NCBI GenBank assembly: GCA_007127575.1
Contig: SKZC01000271.1
Location: 1-5,905 of the forward strand
Length of the DNA stretch: 5,905 nucleotides
Direction: 5' to 3'
DNA from: Gemmatimonadota bacterium
Lineage (GTDB): Bacteria; Gemmatimonadota; Gemmatimonadetes; Longimicrobiales; Gaopeijiaceae
Shown here one piece after another: positions 1 through 5,639 of the stretch. Numbering within the stretch: the stretch's first letter is position 1; each line of letters begins with the position of its first letter. Both the position numbers and the translations under genes were made by a program. The notes under the pieces are model-generated. The model had not been told where the DNA came from, made no database searches, and saw only the letters and a list, made by a program, of their open reading frames with translations.

Positions 1-2
1 AG

Positions 3-887
3 TATCTCGGCGTGAGGGTAGTGGAGGAGGGGCTCCGTGTCTTTCCTCCGGGATTGGCGGTGAGGTTGGGCAGCGCACTGGGGTGGTTCGCCGGTTCGGT
101 CCTCCGGATTCGACGGCGGGTGGTGGAGGAGAACCTACGTCGCGCTTTTCCCGAGGCCTCTCGTCGATGGCGAGCGTCGGTGGCCCGAGGGGCCTACGCC
201 CACCTGGGGAGGGAAGGAGTGTCGCTCCTTCGCTTTGGGGACCTCACACCGGAGGAGGTGCGGCGCCGGACGGAAGTGGAGGGGTGGTCCGCCTTCCAGG
301 CGGCGCTCCAGGAGGGAAGGGGGGTCATCCTGCTCACCGGCCACCTGGGCAATTGGGAGGTGGGTGGAGCCACCTTGGCGGCTCGGGGGATCCCTCTGGA
401 CGTGGTGGCCGTCCGGCAGAAGAACCCCCTTTTCGACGCTCGGATCGTCGCCACTCGGGAAGCCCTGGGAATGCGGGTGGTGGAGAAGAAGCAGGCTCCG
501 CCCCGGGTCCTCCGGGCCCTGCGAGACGGCCGGGCCGTGGCGCTGGTTGCGGACCAGAACGTGCGGCAGGGCGGCGTCTTCGTGGACTTCTTCGGGACGC
601 CGGCGTCCACCGCACGAGGGCCTGCTCTCTTCGCCCTCCGCACCGGAGCGCCGGTCTTCCTGGGGGTGGCCCACCGGCTCCGTCCCGGGGAGGAGTTCTA
701 CCGATTGGTTCTAGATCGCCTGGACTTCGAACCCACCGGCGACGTGGAGAAGGACGTGGGCACGCTCACTCAGGAGTACATGGCGGCGCTGGAAGAGGCT
801 GTCCGCCGGACCCCGGAGCAGTACTTCTGGCACCATCGTCGGTGGAAGACCCGCCCAGGGACCCAGGTCACCGAAGCTCTCGGCTGA
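3..887 (+). CDS. Lipid A biosynthesis acyltransferase (LpxL/LpxM/HtrB family), 5' end probably cut by the window edge
   Basis: Predicted inner-membrane acyltransferase that moves a fatty acyl chain from acyl-ACP onto a lipid A precursor or a related lysophospholipid. Numbering is from the GTG at 12. Residues 111-116 read HLGNWE, the HX4(D/E) catalytic motif with H111 and E116. VADQN (179-183) and FFGTPASTARG (193-203) form the next conserved block. The C-terminus has YFWHHRRWKTRP (271-282), close to the YxWxHRRFKTRP end of E. coli LpxL. The N-terminal part (10-47) matches the usual amphipathic membrane anchor followed by the N-L-R-x-A-F-P-E element. The GTG at 12 is the first start visible, but the frame is open to the left edge and the residues before it (Y-L-G) fit the family's N-terminus, so the real start is probably upstream. 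From GTG it is 291 residues, slightly short for the family. It leads the envelope genes on this strand. Family assignment is firm; whether it is LpxL, LpxM or another acyltransferase cannot be told. Confidence 0.93.
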   Translation, partial: YLGVRVVEEGLRVFPPGLAVRLGSALGWFAGSVLRIRRRVVEENLRRAFPEASRRWRASVARGAYAHLGREGVSLLRFGDLTPEEVRRRTEVEGWSAFQAALQEGRGVILLTGHLGNWEVGGATLAARGIPLDVVAVRQKNPLFDARIVATREALGMRVVEKKQAPPRVLRALRDGRAVALVADQNVRQGGVFVDFFGTPASTARGPALFALRTGAPVFLGVAHRLRPGEEFYRLVLDRLDFEPTGDVEKDVGTLTQEYMAALEEAVRRTPEQYFWHHRRWKTRPGTQVTEALG

Positions 888-1030
888 GGCCCTCCCCCCT
901 TCGTCATCCGGATCCTGAGGAACCGGGCCGGCGTCCCACTGTATTAGCACGGCCGAAGGAGTTGCCAGATCGGTACTCTCCACACCCGGCTTCTCCCCAG
1001 CAATCCTACCGGACTCCCGGGAAGGCGGCC
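888..1030 (+). other. 143-base spacer between acyltransferase and GT2 genes
   Basis: No ATG or GTG lies in the GT2 frame in this gap. I see no hairpin followed by a T-run and no convincing promoter. The gap ends in a GGGAAGG-like ribosome-binding site just before the TTG at 1031. It may hold a promoter for the GT2-DUF3108 pair, or the three genes may share one transcript. Confidence 0.5.
1018..1025 (+). promoter_or_regulatory. Probable ribosome-binding site that decides the TTG start at 1031
   Basis: The sequence CGGGAAGG lies 5 bases before TTG. It supports translation starting at the TTG that aligns with the family's usual N-terminus. The only other start-like codon in the gap in this frame is the TTG at 962, whose AAGGAG-like sequence directly abuts it with no spacing. 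Confidence 0.45.
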
Positions 1031-1774
1031 TTGATCTACGTCACCATACCCGTTCACGATGAGGAGCGGACCATCGGCGTGGTCCTCTGGAAGGTCCGCC
1101 GGGTCATGGAGGAGTTTGGCCGTGACTTCCGGATCCTGGTCCTGGACGACGCGTCCACGGACGCCACTCCGGAGGTGCTGGCTCGCTACGCTCCTTTCCT
1201 TCCCATGAAGGTCATCCGGTCGGATCGGCGGCTGGGCCCCTCTCAGGCGCTGGACCGCCTCTTCCGGGAGGCGGTGGAGGACACTCACTATCCCAAGCGA
1301 GACGTGGTGGTGACCCTCCAGGCGGACTTCAGCGACGACCCATCAGATCTGGTGGGGCTGGTGAAAGCCGTAGAAGGAGGGGCGGACATCGTCACGGGCC
1401 TTCCGCCGGCGCCTACCCAGTCAACGTTGAAGGAGCGAGTCGTTTCCTGGCTTCGCCGCCGGATTCTCGGGCCCATTCTCACGCAGGCGCCGGTTACGGA
1501 TCCGCTCTATGGCCTCCGGGCCTACCGGGTGGTGGTGCTCCGGAAGGCGCTTCGGGAAGCGGGAGGGGAACCATTGGCCGTGCAGCCGGGCGAGGCCGGA
1601 AACCTGGAGTTGTTGGGGAAGCTGGCTGGACACGCCCGCCGCATCGAGGAGGTGGAGGTGACGCCTCGCCCGCACCTCAAGGTCCGCCCCAGTCGGGCCC
1701 GGTCCATCCATGAGCTCCGTTCCCTGGTGCGGGTGCGGAAGGGGGTCGAGTGGTCCCGGGAGCTGGCGTCATGA
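1031..1774 (+). CDS. Family 2 glycosyltransferase (GT-A fold, dolichyl-phosphate-mannose-synthase-like), TTG start
   Basis: Predicted cytoplasmic nucleotide-sugar transferase of 247 residues. IPVHDEERTIG (residues 6-16) is the opening beta-strand and nucleotide-binding region of GT2 enzymes. LVLDDASTD (36-44) is the second conserved block. TLQADFSDDPSDL (95-107) occupies the DxD-type metal-binding site. DPLYGLRAYR (157-166) resembles the acceptor-side element usually seen as D..SGFRA.R. I see no membrane helix, so it probably works at the inner leaflet on a lipid or LPS-linked acceptor. The frame stays open far upstream through the acyltransferase gene, but that part is Gly/Pro/Arg-rich out-of-frame sequence. 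TTG at 1031 is chosen because family members start right at IYVTIPV and a purine-rich site precedes it. The stop overlaps the next gene's ATG. Sugar donor and acceptor cannot be read from sequence; the neighbours suggest LPS or another envelope glycolipid. Confidence 0.88.
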   Translation: MIYVTIPVHDEERTIGVVLWKVRRVMEEFGRDFRILVLDDASTDATPEVLARYAPFLPMKVIRSDRRLGPSQALDRLFREAVEDTHYPKRDVVVTLQADFSDDPSDLVGLVKAVEGGADIVTGLPPAPTQSTLKERVVSWLRRRILGPILTQAPVTDPLYGLRAYRVVVLRKALREAGGEPLAVQPGEAGNLELLGKLAGHARRIEEVEVTPRPHLKVRPSRARSIHELRSLVRVRKGVEWSRELAS

Positions 1775-2607
1775 CCCGGCGGGGGTCCATGTCCGCCGGT
1801 CACGGGATCGGGTCCGGGCTTGTCCTCCTCTTTCTCTTCCTGGCTCCCTCGTGGGGACCGCTGGGGGCTCAGGACGGAGAGGGGGTCCAGATACCCGCCA
1901 TGGAACGGATCGAGAGCCGGGTTAAGACGGTGCCCTACGGTCCGGGAGAGCGCATGGACTACCAGGTTCGACTCGGCCCGGTCTCCGTGGGTGAGGGGTA
2001 CCTTCGGGTGGTGGGGGTGGAGTCGGTGCGGGGACGGCCGTCCTACCACGTGGCGCTGGGCGTCCACGGCGGGCTCCCCCTGGCCCGGGTGAACGATCGG
2101 CAGGAATCGTGGTTCGACATCGAGACGCTGGCGAGCCGTCGCTTCATTCAGGATCTTCACCAGGTTCGCTACAAGAGCTTTCGTCACTGGGAGATCTACC
2201 CGGAGGAGCAGCGGTGGGAGCGGGTGGACGAAGACGGGATGTCCGGCGAAGGGGTGGAGCTCCCCCTGGATGACATCGCCTTCCTCTACTACGTCCGTAC
2301 CCTGCCTCTGGAGGTGGGCCGGACCTACACCCTGGAGAACTACTTCCGGAAGGACCGGAATCCGGTGATTCTGAACGTCCTTCGCCGGGAAGAGATCGAG
2401 GTTCCCGCAGGGACCTTCCAGACCCTGGTGGTGCAGCCCATCATCCCCGAAGCCCGGGGCCTGTTCAGCGAGGGAGGGCAGGCCGAGGTCTACTTGACCG
2501 ACGACGACAAGAGGCTACTGGTCCGGATCCAATCCCGGGTGCCCGTGGTGGGGTCCATCTCACTACACCTCAAGGAGTATCAGGAGGGGCGGCGCCTCCG
2601 TCGGTGA
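1771..2607 (+). CDS. DUF3108 domain protein, predicted secreted/periplasmic
   Basis: Protein of 278 residues. The N-terminus has arginines at 3-4, a hydrophobic stretch GLVLLFLFLAPSWG (16-29) and a likely signal peptidase I site after LGA (31-33); there is no lipobox cysteine. The mature part is beta-rich and fits DUF3108: the opening YGPGERMDYQVRLGPVSVG (56-74), SWFDIETLASRRF (113-125), the DDIAFLYYVRTLPL segment (167-180), IEVPAGTFQTLVVQP (209-223) and a closing YLTDDDKRLLVRIQS (241-255). The molecular role of DUF3108 is not established. I chose the ATG at 1771 because it forms an ATGA overlap with the GT2 stop and has GGGAG about 8 bases upstream; a GTG at 1750 and an ATG at 1789 are alternatives. 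The overlap implies translational coupling to the glycosyltransferase, so an envelope role outside the cytoplasm is a reasonable inference. Its last 38 bases are shared with the convergent kinase gene. Confidence 0.85.
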   Translation: MTRRGSMSAGHGIGSGLVLLFLFLAPSWGPLGAQDGEGVQIPAMERIESRVKTVPYGPGERMDYQVRLGPVSVGEGYLRVVGVESVRGRPSYHVALGVHGGLPLARVNDRQESWFDIETLASRRFIQDLHQVRYKSFRHWEIYPEEQRWERVDEDGMSGEGVELPLDDIAFLYYVRTLPLEVGRTYTLENYFRKDRNPVILNVLRREEIEVPAGTFQTLVVQPIIPEARGLFSEGGQAEVYLTDDDKRLLVRIQSRVPVVGSISLHLKEYQEGRRLRR

Positions 2608-3406
2608 TGGGAACGGGGTCGGCGTACCCCTCCCGGAGCGCCACCCATGCGTCGGGTGGGAGAGGAGGGCCGGCCGTTTCTGCCCATTTCCTCAAGGAGC
2701 GCTCCAACCTTCGGAGCATCTTCCTCCCTGCCTGACTCCATTCTCCGTTCCGCTCTCTGACCGAACAGCGGTCCAGGTCCAGCACATGGAGGGGGCCGGA
2801 GTCCATTTCGTCCGGGATCAGGATGTTCTTGGCGTTCAAATCTCGGTGGTAGGCACCGACCCTCGCCAGCTTCCGGACCAGCCGCCCCACCCGGTAGAGA
2901 GCCTCGTCCACCGGCCCCCCCATTCTCCCCGGGCGGACGTGGAAGAGGTAGCGGACCAGCTCCTGGTAGCCCTCCACGTACTCGGTGACCAGGTCGCCTC
3001 GGTACCACACCGGGCCGGGATAGACGGCGGCCGCTACCACCTTGGGAGTGGCCACACCTCGACGCCGGAGACGATCACTGGCCCGGGCCTCCTGAAAGGG
3101 TCGGTACGCTCCCAGGGGTGTCAGGGGGGGGAGGAACCGGTCCCCCAGAACGGGTGCCATCCAGCCCCCGCGGAGGTAGTGGCGGACGGCCCACTTCGTG
3201 TCGTTCGGCCCCTCTACCAGAAAGACAGCCCCACGCCCCGCCAGCTCCGGCCCGAGCGGTTCCTCCCGTCGCCGCCGGCCGGCCGCGGCGTAGAGGGTGG
3301 GGCCCTCGTCCAGAAGCGGCCGCACCCATTCCTCTGCATTTGCGGAGCAGCGAACCCAGACGCCGGGGCGTCGAATCTCCACCACCTCGGAGTCAGCGGC
3401 CTCCAC
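2570..3406 (-). CDS. Lipopolysaccharide kinase family protein (Kdo/heptose kinase-like, KdkA/WaaP/InaA type)
   Basis: Protein of 278 residues with a protein-kinase-like fold adapted to LPS core sugars. VRHYLRGGW (74-82) matches the hallmark RHYxRGG strand of KdkA-type kinases. E106 in PFQEARASDRL likely sits on the alphaC helix. TEYVEGYQEL (141-150) is the hinge region. HRDLNAKNILI (187-197) is the catalytic loop, with D189 as the likely base and N194 as metal ligand, and LDLDRC (209-214) replaces the DFG motif, as in this family's IDFDR. The catalytic residues look intact. Family members phosphorylate Kdo or heptose in the inner core at the cytoplasmic face, using ATP. The start is GTG, with a GAGGAA site 5 bases upstream that overlaps the stop of the DUF6941 gene, so it is probably the last gene of that operon. 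Its end overlaps the convergent DUF3108 gene. The exact sugar target is unknown; an RIO-like or other small-molecule kinase is a less likely alternative. Confidence 0.85.
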   Translation of the reverse strand: MEAADSEVVEIRRPGVWVRCSANAEEWVRPLLDEGPTLYAAAGRRRREEPLGPELAGRGAVFLVEGPNDTKWAVRHYLRGGWMAPVLGDRFLPPLTPLGAYRPFQEARASDRLRRRGVATPKVVAAAVYPGPVWYRGDLVTEYVEGYQELVRYLFHVRPGRMGGPVDEALYRVGRLVRKLARVGAYHRDLNAKNILIPDEMDSGPLHVLDLDRCSVRERNGEWSQAGRKMLRRLERSLRKWAETAGPPLPPDAWVALREGYADPVPITDGGAAPPDTP

Positions 3407-3411
3407 GGAGC

Positions 3412-3417
3412 TTCCTC
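3412..3417 (-). promoter_or_regulatory. Ribosome-binding site of the LPS kinase gene, overlapping the upstream stop codon
   Basis: On the minus strand GAGGAA lies 5 bases before the GTG start (3404-3406) and overlaps the TGA of the DUF6941 gene (3416-3418). This supports both the GTG start and coupled translation. Confidence 0.5.
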
Positions 3418-3832
3418 AGCCCCGTTCCTGAACGGGCTCTTTGGCCTCCACCAAATGGAGAGACGGCCCCGGAAGGGCGGTTCCCTTCACCTGGATCCGG
3501 AAGGTGTATCGGCCCGGAGAAGGGAAGACCACCTCCTCCATGGGGAGGATGAGGCGGGTCCGGGCCGGTGGACGGTCCGGGGCTCGGGGATCCACGTCGG
3601 AGTGGCCGTCCACCGTGAGGGTGGGACGGCCCGAGGGGTCCAGGAGGTCCACCTTGAACTTATGCCGACCCTCATCCTTTCGGTCCCATTCCAGGACCAG
3701 AACCAGGATCATCCGGTCCTGCTTCGCCGGGAATCCCGGGGCGAAGAGGTCGTTGAAGATGCCGTGGACGTCCAGCTTTCCCTCGGACGTGGTTCGGGCG
3801 TCGTCGCATACCAAGGCCAACTGTAGGTTCAT
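3416..3832 (-). CDS. DUF6941 family protein, function unknown
   Basis: Small soluble protein of 138 residues with no signal peptide or membrane segment. The N-terminus, MNLQLALVCDDARTTSEGKL followed by a D-V-H-G-I-F-N element, matches the pattern I associate with DUF6941 (a strand, then D.A....GKL.v.GiFd). A beta-rich body follows: MILVLVLEW (41-49), KFKVDLLDPSGRP (58-70) and, near the end, a PSPGRYTFRIQVKG strand pair. Alternating strands ending with a GRYTF-type hairpin suggest a compact beta-sandwich. No catalytic residues are recognisable. Its ATG overlaps the hyuB stop (ATGA), and a GAGGG ribosome-binding site lies 4 bases before it. The kinase gene follows after 9 bases, so it is the middle gene of a three-gene operon. 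No function can be assigned; partnership with either neighbour is speculation. Confidence 0.75.
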   Translation of the reverse strand: MNLQLALVCDDARTTSEGKLDVHGIFNDLFAPGFPAKQDRMILVLVLEWDRKDEGRHKFKVDLLDPSGRPTLTVDGHSDVDPRAPDRPPARTRLILPMEEVVFPSPGRYTFRIQVKGTALPGPSLHLVEAKEPVQERG

Positions 3833-5523
3833 GGATCCCTCGTTTCTCCATGGGATTCAGGGTGGGGCTCCCGGGCTCCCTCCCCGGTGGCGCCCGCCTC
3901 AACTCGGCCCCACCCGCCCCCTCCAGGGGTTCGGATGCTCAGGACCTCTCCGCTCTGCACCCGGAGCTGGACCTTTCCCGGGAGCTTCCGCTCCTCCGAA
4001 CCCGAAATGATCACGTTCTCTCCAGGCGAGCCCTCTCCACCGCCCTGGAGGCCTCTCGGTCGGGTCACCCTCCGTTCGGTGAGGAGGGTGACCTCCGCCG
4101 GTCCCAGAAAGAGGAGGTCCCGGCGGAGGCCGTCTCCTCCTCCGTGGCGTCCGGACCCGCCAGAGCCCCGGCGCAGTCCGTACCGGACCACCCGCATGGG
4201 GTACGCGTGTTCCAACGCCTCAATGGGTGTGTTGAGCGAGTTGGTCATGTGGCTGTGGACTCCGGAAAGACCCTCTCCCCGGGGTCCGCCGCCCATCCCA
4301 CCCCCAGCGGTCTCATAATAGGTGAAAGGAGTCCCCGTCCGCGGGTCCTCTCCTCCAACCGCCAGGTTGTTCATGGTCCCCTGGGAGAGCGCCGGAATGC
4401 GGTCCGGGAGCGCCTGAGCCAGGGCCTGGAACAGCACGTCCGTGATGCGTTGGCTGGTTTCCACGTTCCCTGCGGCCACGGCTGCGGGGGGGACTGCCGC
4501 CACCACGGAGCCGGAAGGGAGCCGGAGGTGAAGCGCTTCCATGGCGCCTCCTCCCGCTGGGAGGGACATCCCCAGGAGCTCCTCCACCACGCAGCGGACC
4601 ACGTACCGGGTGGCGGAGGTCGTGATGGCGGCCACGGCGTTTACCCCGCCGGGGACCTGAGACGCGGAACCGGCGAAGTCCACCTCCATTCCGTCCCCCT
4701 TCACCTCGATGCACGCCCGGATCTCTACGGGGCCGCTTCCGAAGCCGTCGTCGTCCAGCACATCGGACGCGGTGAAGCGGCCATCCGGGATCCGTTCGAT
4801 CCCCGCTCGGAGGAGCCGCTCCCCGTAGCTCACCACAGCCTCCATGGCCTTCAGCACCATCTGGCTTCCCCGTCGCTCGGCCAACTCCTGCAGACGGAGG
4901 CCTCCCGTGTGGAGGGAGGCGAGCTGAGCCGCCAGGTCACCGGTTCGTTCGTCCGGAGTTCGTACATTGGCGAGGAGGAGCCTCATGAAGGTCTCGTCAG
5001 GCTCTCCTTTCCTGTGGAGGAGGCTGGGAGGAATGCGAAGGCCTTCCTGGTAGATTTCCCGGGCCAGGGGCATGGAGCCCGGCGCGCTACCGCCCACGTC
5101 CGAGTGGTGGGCTCGGGAGGCCACGTAACCCAGCCGCTCCGATGTGGCCCGGGAGAACACCGGCGCCACGAGGGTAATATCAGGAAGGTGGGTTCCTCCG
5201 GCGAAGGGGTCGTTGAGGCAGGCGATGTCCCCCGGCTCCAGGGGACCCAACTCCTGAAGCGTCCACTGGACGCTCATGGGCATGGCTCCCAGGTGAACCG
5301 GCATGTGGTCTCCCTGAGCCACCGGGGTTCCCTCCGGTGAGAAGACGGCACAGGAATAGTCTCGCCGCTCCTTGATGTTCGGTGAGAAGGCGGAGCGGCG
5401 GAGCGCCGCCCCCATCTCCTCTGCCGCGGCGGTGAAGAGGTGGCGGAACACCTCCAGGCTCACCGGATCGAGCGTTTCTCCGCTCTCGCCGGCACCATGA
5501 AATGGGTCGGGGTTCGTTTGCAC
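3829..5523 (-). CDS. hyuB: Hydantoinase B/oxoprolinase family protein (HyuB-type subunit)
   Basis: Protein of 564 residues, a usual length for HyuB. The family covers the beta subunit of N-methylhydantoinase, the second half of 5-oxoprolinase and subunits of acetone/acetophenone carboxylases, which act on cyclic amides or ketones together with an ATP-dependent HyuA subunit. Landmarks are LDPVSLEVFRHLF (18-30), SPNIKERRDYSCAVF (47-61), NDPFAGGTHLPD (104-115), SRAHHSDVGG (136-145), GNVETSQRITD (352-362), ETAGGGMGGGP (404-414), SLNTPIEALEHAYP (429-442) and TPGGGGWG (532-539). The acidic/histidine residues in the NDPF and AHHSD blocks are likely metal ligands. All family blocks are present, so it looks intact. 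The start is GTG, without a clear ribosome-binding site, and about 17 residues precede the usual family start near LDPVSLEV. The last 25 residues form a charged tail. HyuA is not adjacent: upstream is a divergent gene, downstream DUF6941. The substrate cannot be read from sequence. Confidence 0.92.
   Translation of the reverse strand: MQTNPDPFHGAGESGETLDPVSLEVFRHLFTAAAEEMGAALRRSAFSPNIKERRDYSCAVFSPEGTPVAQGDHMPVHLGAMPMSVQWTLQELGPLEPGDIACLNDPFAGGTHLPDITLVAPVFSRATSERLGYVASRAHHSDVGGSAPGSMPLAREIYQEGLRIPPSLLHRKGEPDETFMRLLLANVRTPDERTGDLAAQLASLHTGGLRLQELAERRGSQMVLKAMEAVVSYGERLLRAGIERIPDGRFTASDVLDDDGFGSGPVEIRACIEVKGDGMEVDFAGSASQVPGGVNAVAAITTSATRYVVRCVVEELLGMSLPAGGGAMEALHLRLPSGSVVAAVPPAAVAAGNVETSQRITDVLFQALAQALPDRIPALSQGTMNNLAVGGEDPRTGTPFTYYETAGGGMGGGPRGEGLSGVHSHMTNSLNTPIEALEHAYPMRVVRYGLRRGSGGSGRHGGGDGLRRDLLFLGPAEVTLLTERRVTRPRGLQGGGEGSPGENVIISGSEERKLPGKVQLRVQSGEVLSIRTPGGGGWGRVEAGATGEGAREPHPESHGETRDP
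4092..4129. repeat. Perfect 10-bp inverted repeat inside hyuB
   Basis: CCTCCGCCGG at 4092-4101 and CCGGCGGAGG at 4120-4129 are exact reverse complements with an 18-base loop. It lies within the coding part for the Gly/Arg-rich region after RYGLRRGSGGSG. No T-run follows on either strand, so it is not an intrinsic terminator. It may only reflect Gly/Arg/Ala codons in GC-rich DNA. Confidence 0.5.
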
Positions 5524-5539
5524 AGTTGGTGGGAGTTGG

Positions 5540-5568
5540 GTTAGACTAAACAGCTACAGGTGAAACAA
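5540..5568 (-). promoter_or_regulatory. Weak sigma70-like promoter candidate for the hyuB operon
   Basis: On the minus strand TTGTTT (5563-5568) and TCTAAC (5540-5545) are separated by 17 bases. They match the -35 and -10 consensus at 3 and 4 of 6 positions. Transcription would start about 10 bases before the hyuB GTG, which fits the absence of a ribosome-binding site there. The match is weak and could be chance. Confidence 0.25.
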
Positions 5569-5582
5569 CCTGCCACAACAGG
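5557..5582. repeat. Clustered CAGG/CCTG inverted half-sites, possible operator
   Basis: CAGGT (5557-5561) and ACCTG (5568-5572) form an inverted repeat with a 6-base spacer. The second arm pairs again with CAGG at 5579-5582, also across a 6-base spacer. The first element overlaps the candidate -35 of hyuB. A dimeric repressor site is possible, but the arms are short. Confidence 0.3.
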
Positions 5583-5629
5583 CCGGGCTCGTGGTGCCGG
5601 TTCGGCCTTCCACCCTGACACCTATAAAT

Positions 5630-5639
5630 GGAGGAGAGG
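5630..5639 (+). promoter_or_regulatory. Strong purine-rich ribosome-binding site for the right-edge gene
   Basis: GGAGGAGAGG immediately precedes the ATG at 5640, with GGAGGA 4 bases from it. This favours 5640 over the in-frame ATG at 5628, which has no such site. Confidence 0.65.

Larger units (their letters stand above)
5524..5639. promoter_or_regulatory. Divergent intergenic region between hyuB and the right-edge gene
   Basis: This 116-base spacer is the only place where promoters for both the hyuB operon and the rightward gene are expected. It is visibly more AT-rich than the genes in 5541-5580 and holds a 9-base palindrome TTAGACTAA (5541-5549) and clustered CAGG/CCTG half-sites (5557-5582). 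No strong consensus promoter is visible for either direction. Confidence 0.55.

Noticed and set aside
83..1030. Long open frame continuing upstream of the glycosyltransferase through the acyltransferase gene, as if a large fusion protein
   Set aside because: The upstream translation is Gly/Pro/Arg-rich without any domain, while the same bases in another frame encode a clear acyltransferase. It reflects few stops in GC-rich DNA.
1522..2187. 221-codon minus-strand open frame opposite the GT2/DUF3108 junction
   Set aside because: It is antisense to conserved GT2 and DUF3108 motifs and has His/Pro/Arg-biased composition, so it is a shadow frame.
2583..2599. GGAGG/CCTCC hairpin near the convergent gene ends as a bidirectional terminator
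   Set aside because: The stem is only 5 bp, lies inside both coding sequences and has no T-run on either side.
2786..3826. 346-codon open frame on the + strand opposite the kinase and DUF6941 genes
   Set aside because: It is antisense to two well-supported genes, spans their junction and has no recognisable domain.
3850..5340. 496-codon open frame on the + strand opposite hyuB
   Set aside because: The opposite strand encodes every HyuB family motif. The + frame has His/Gly/Arg-rich, motif-free translation and no recognisable domain.
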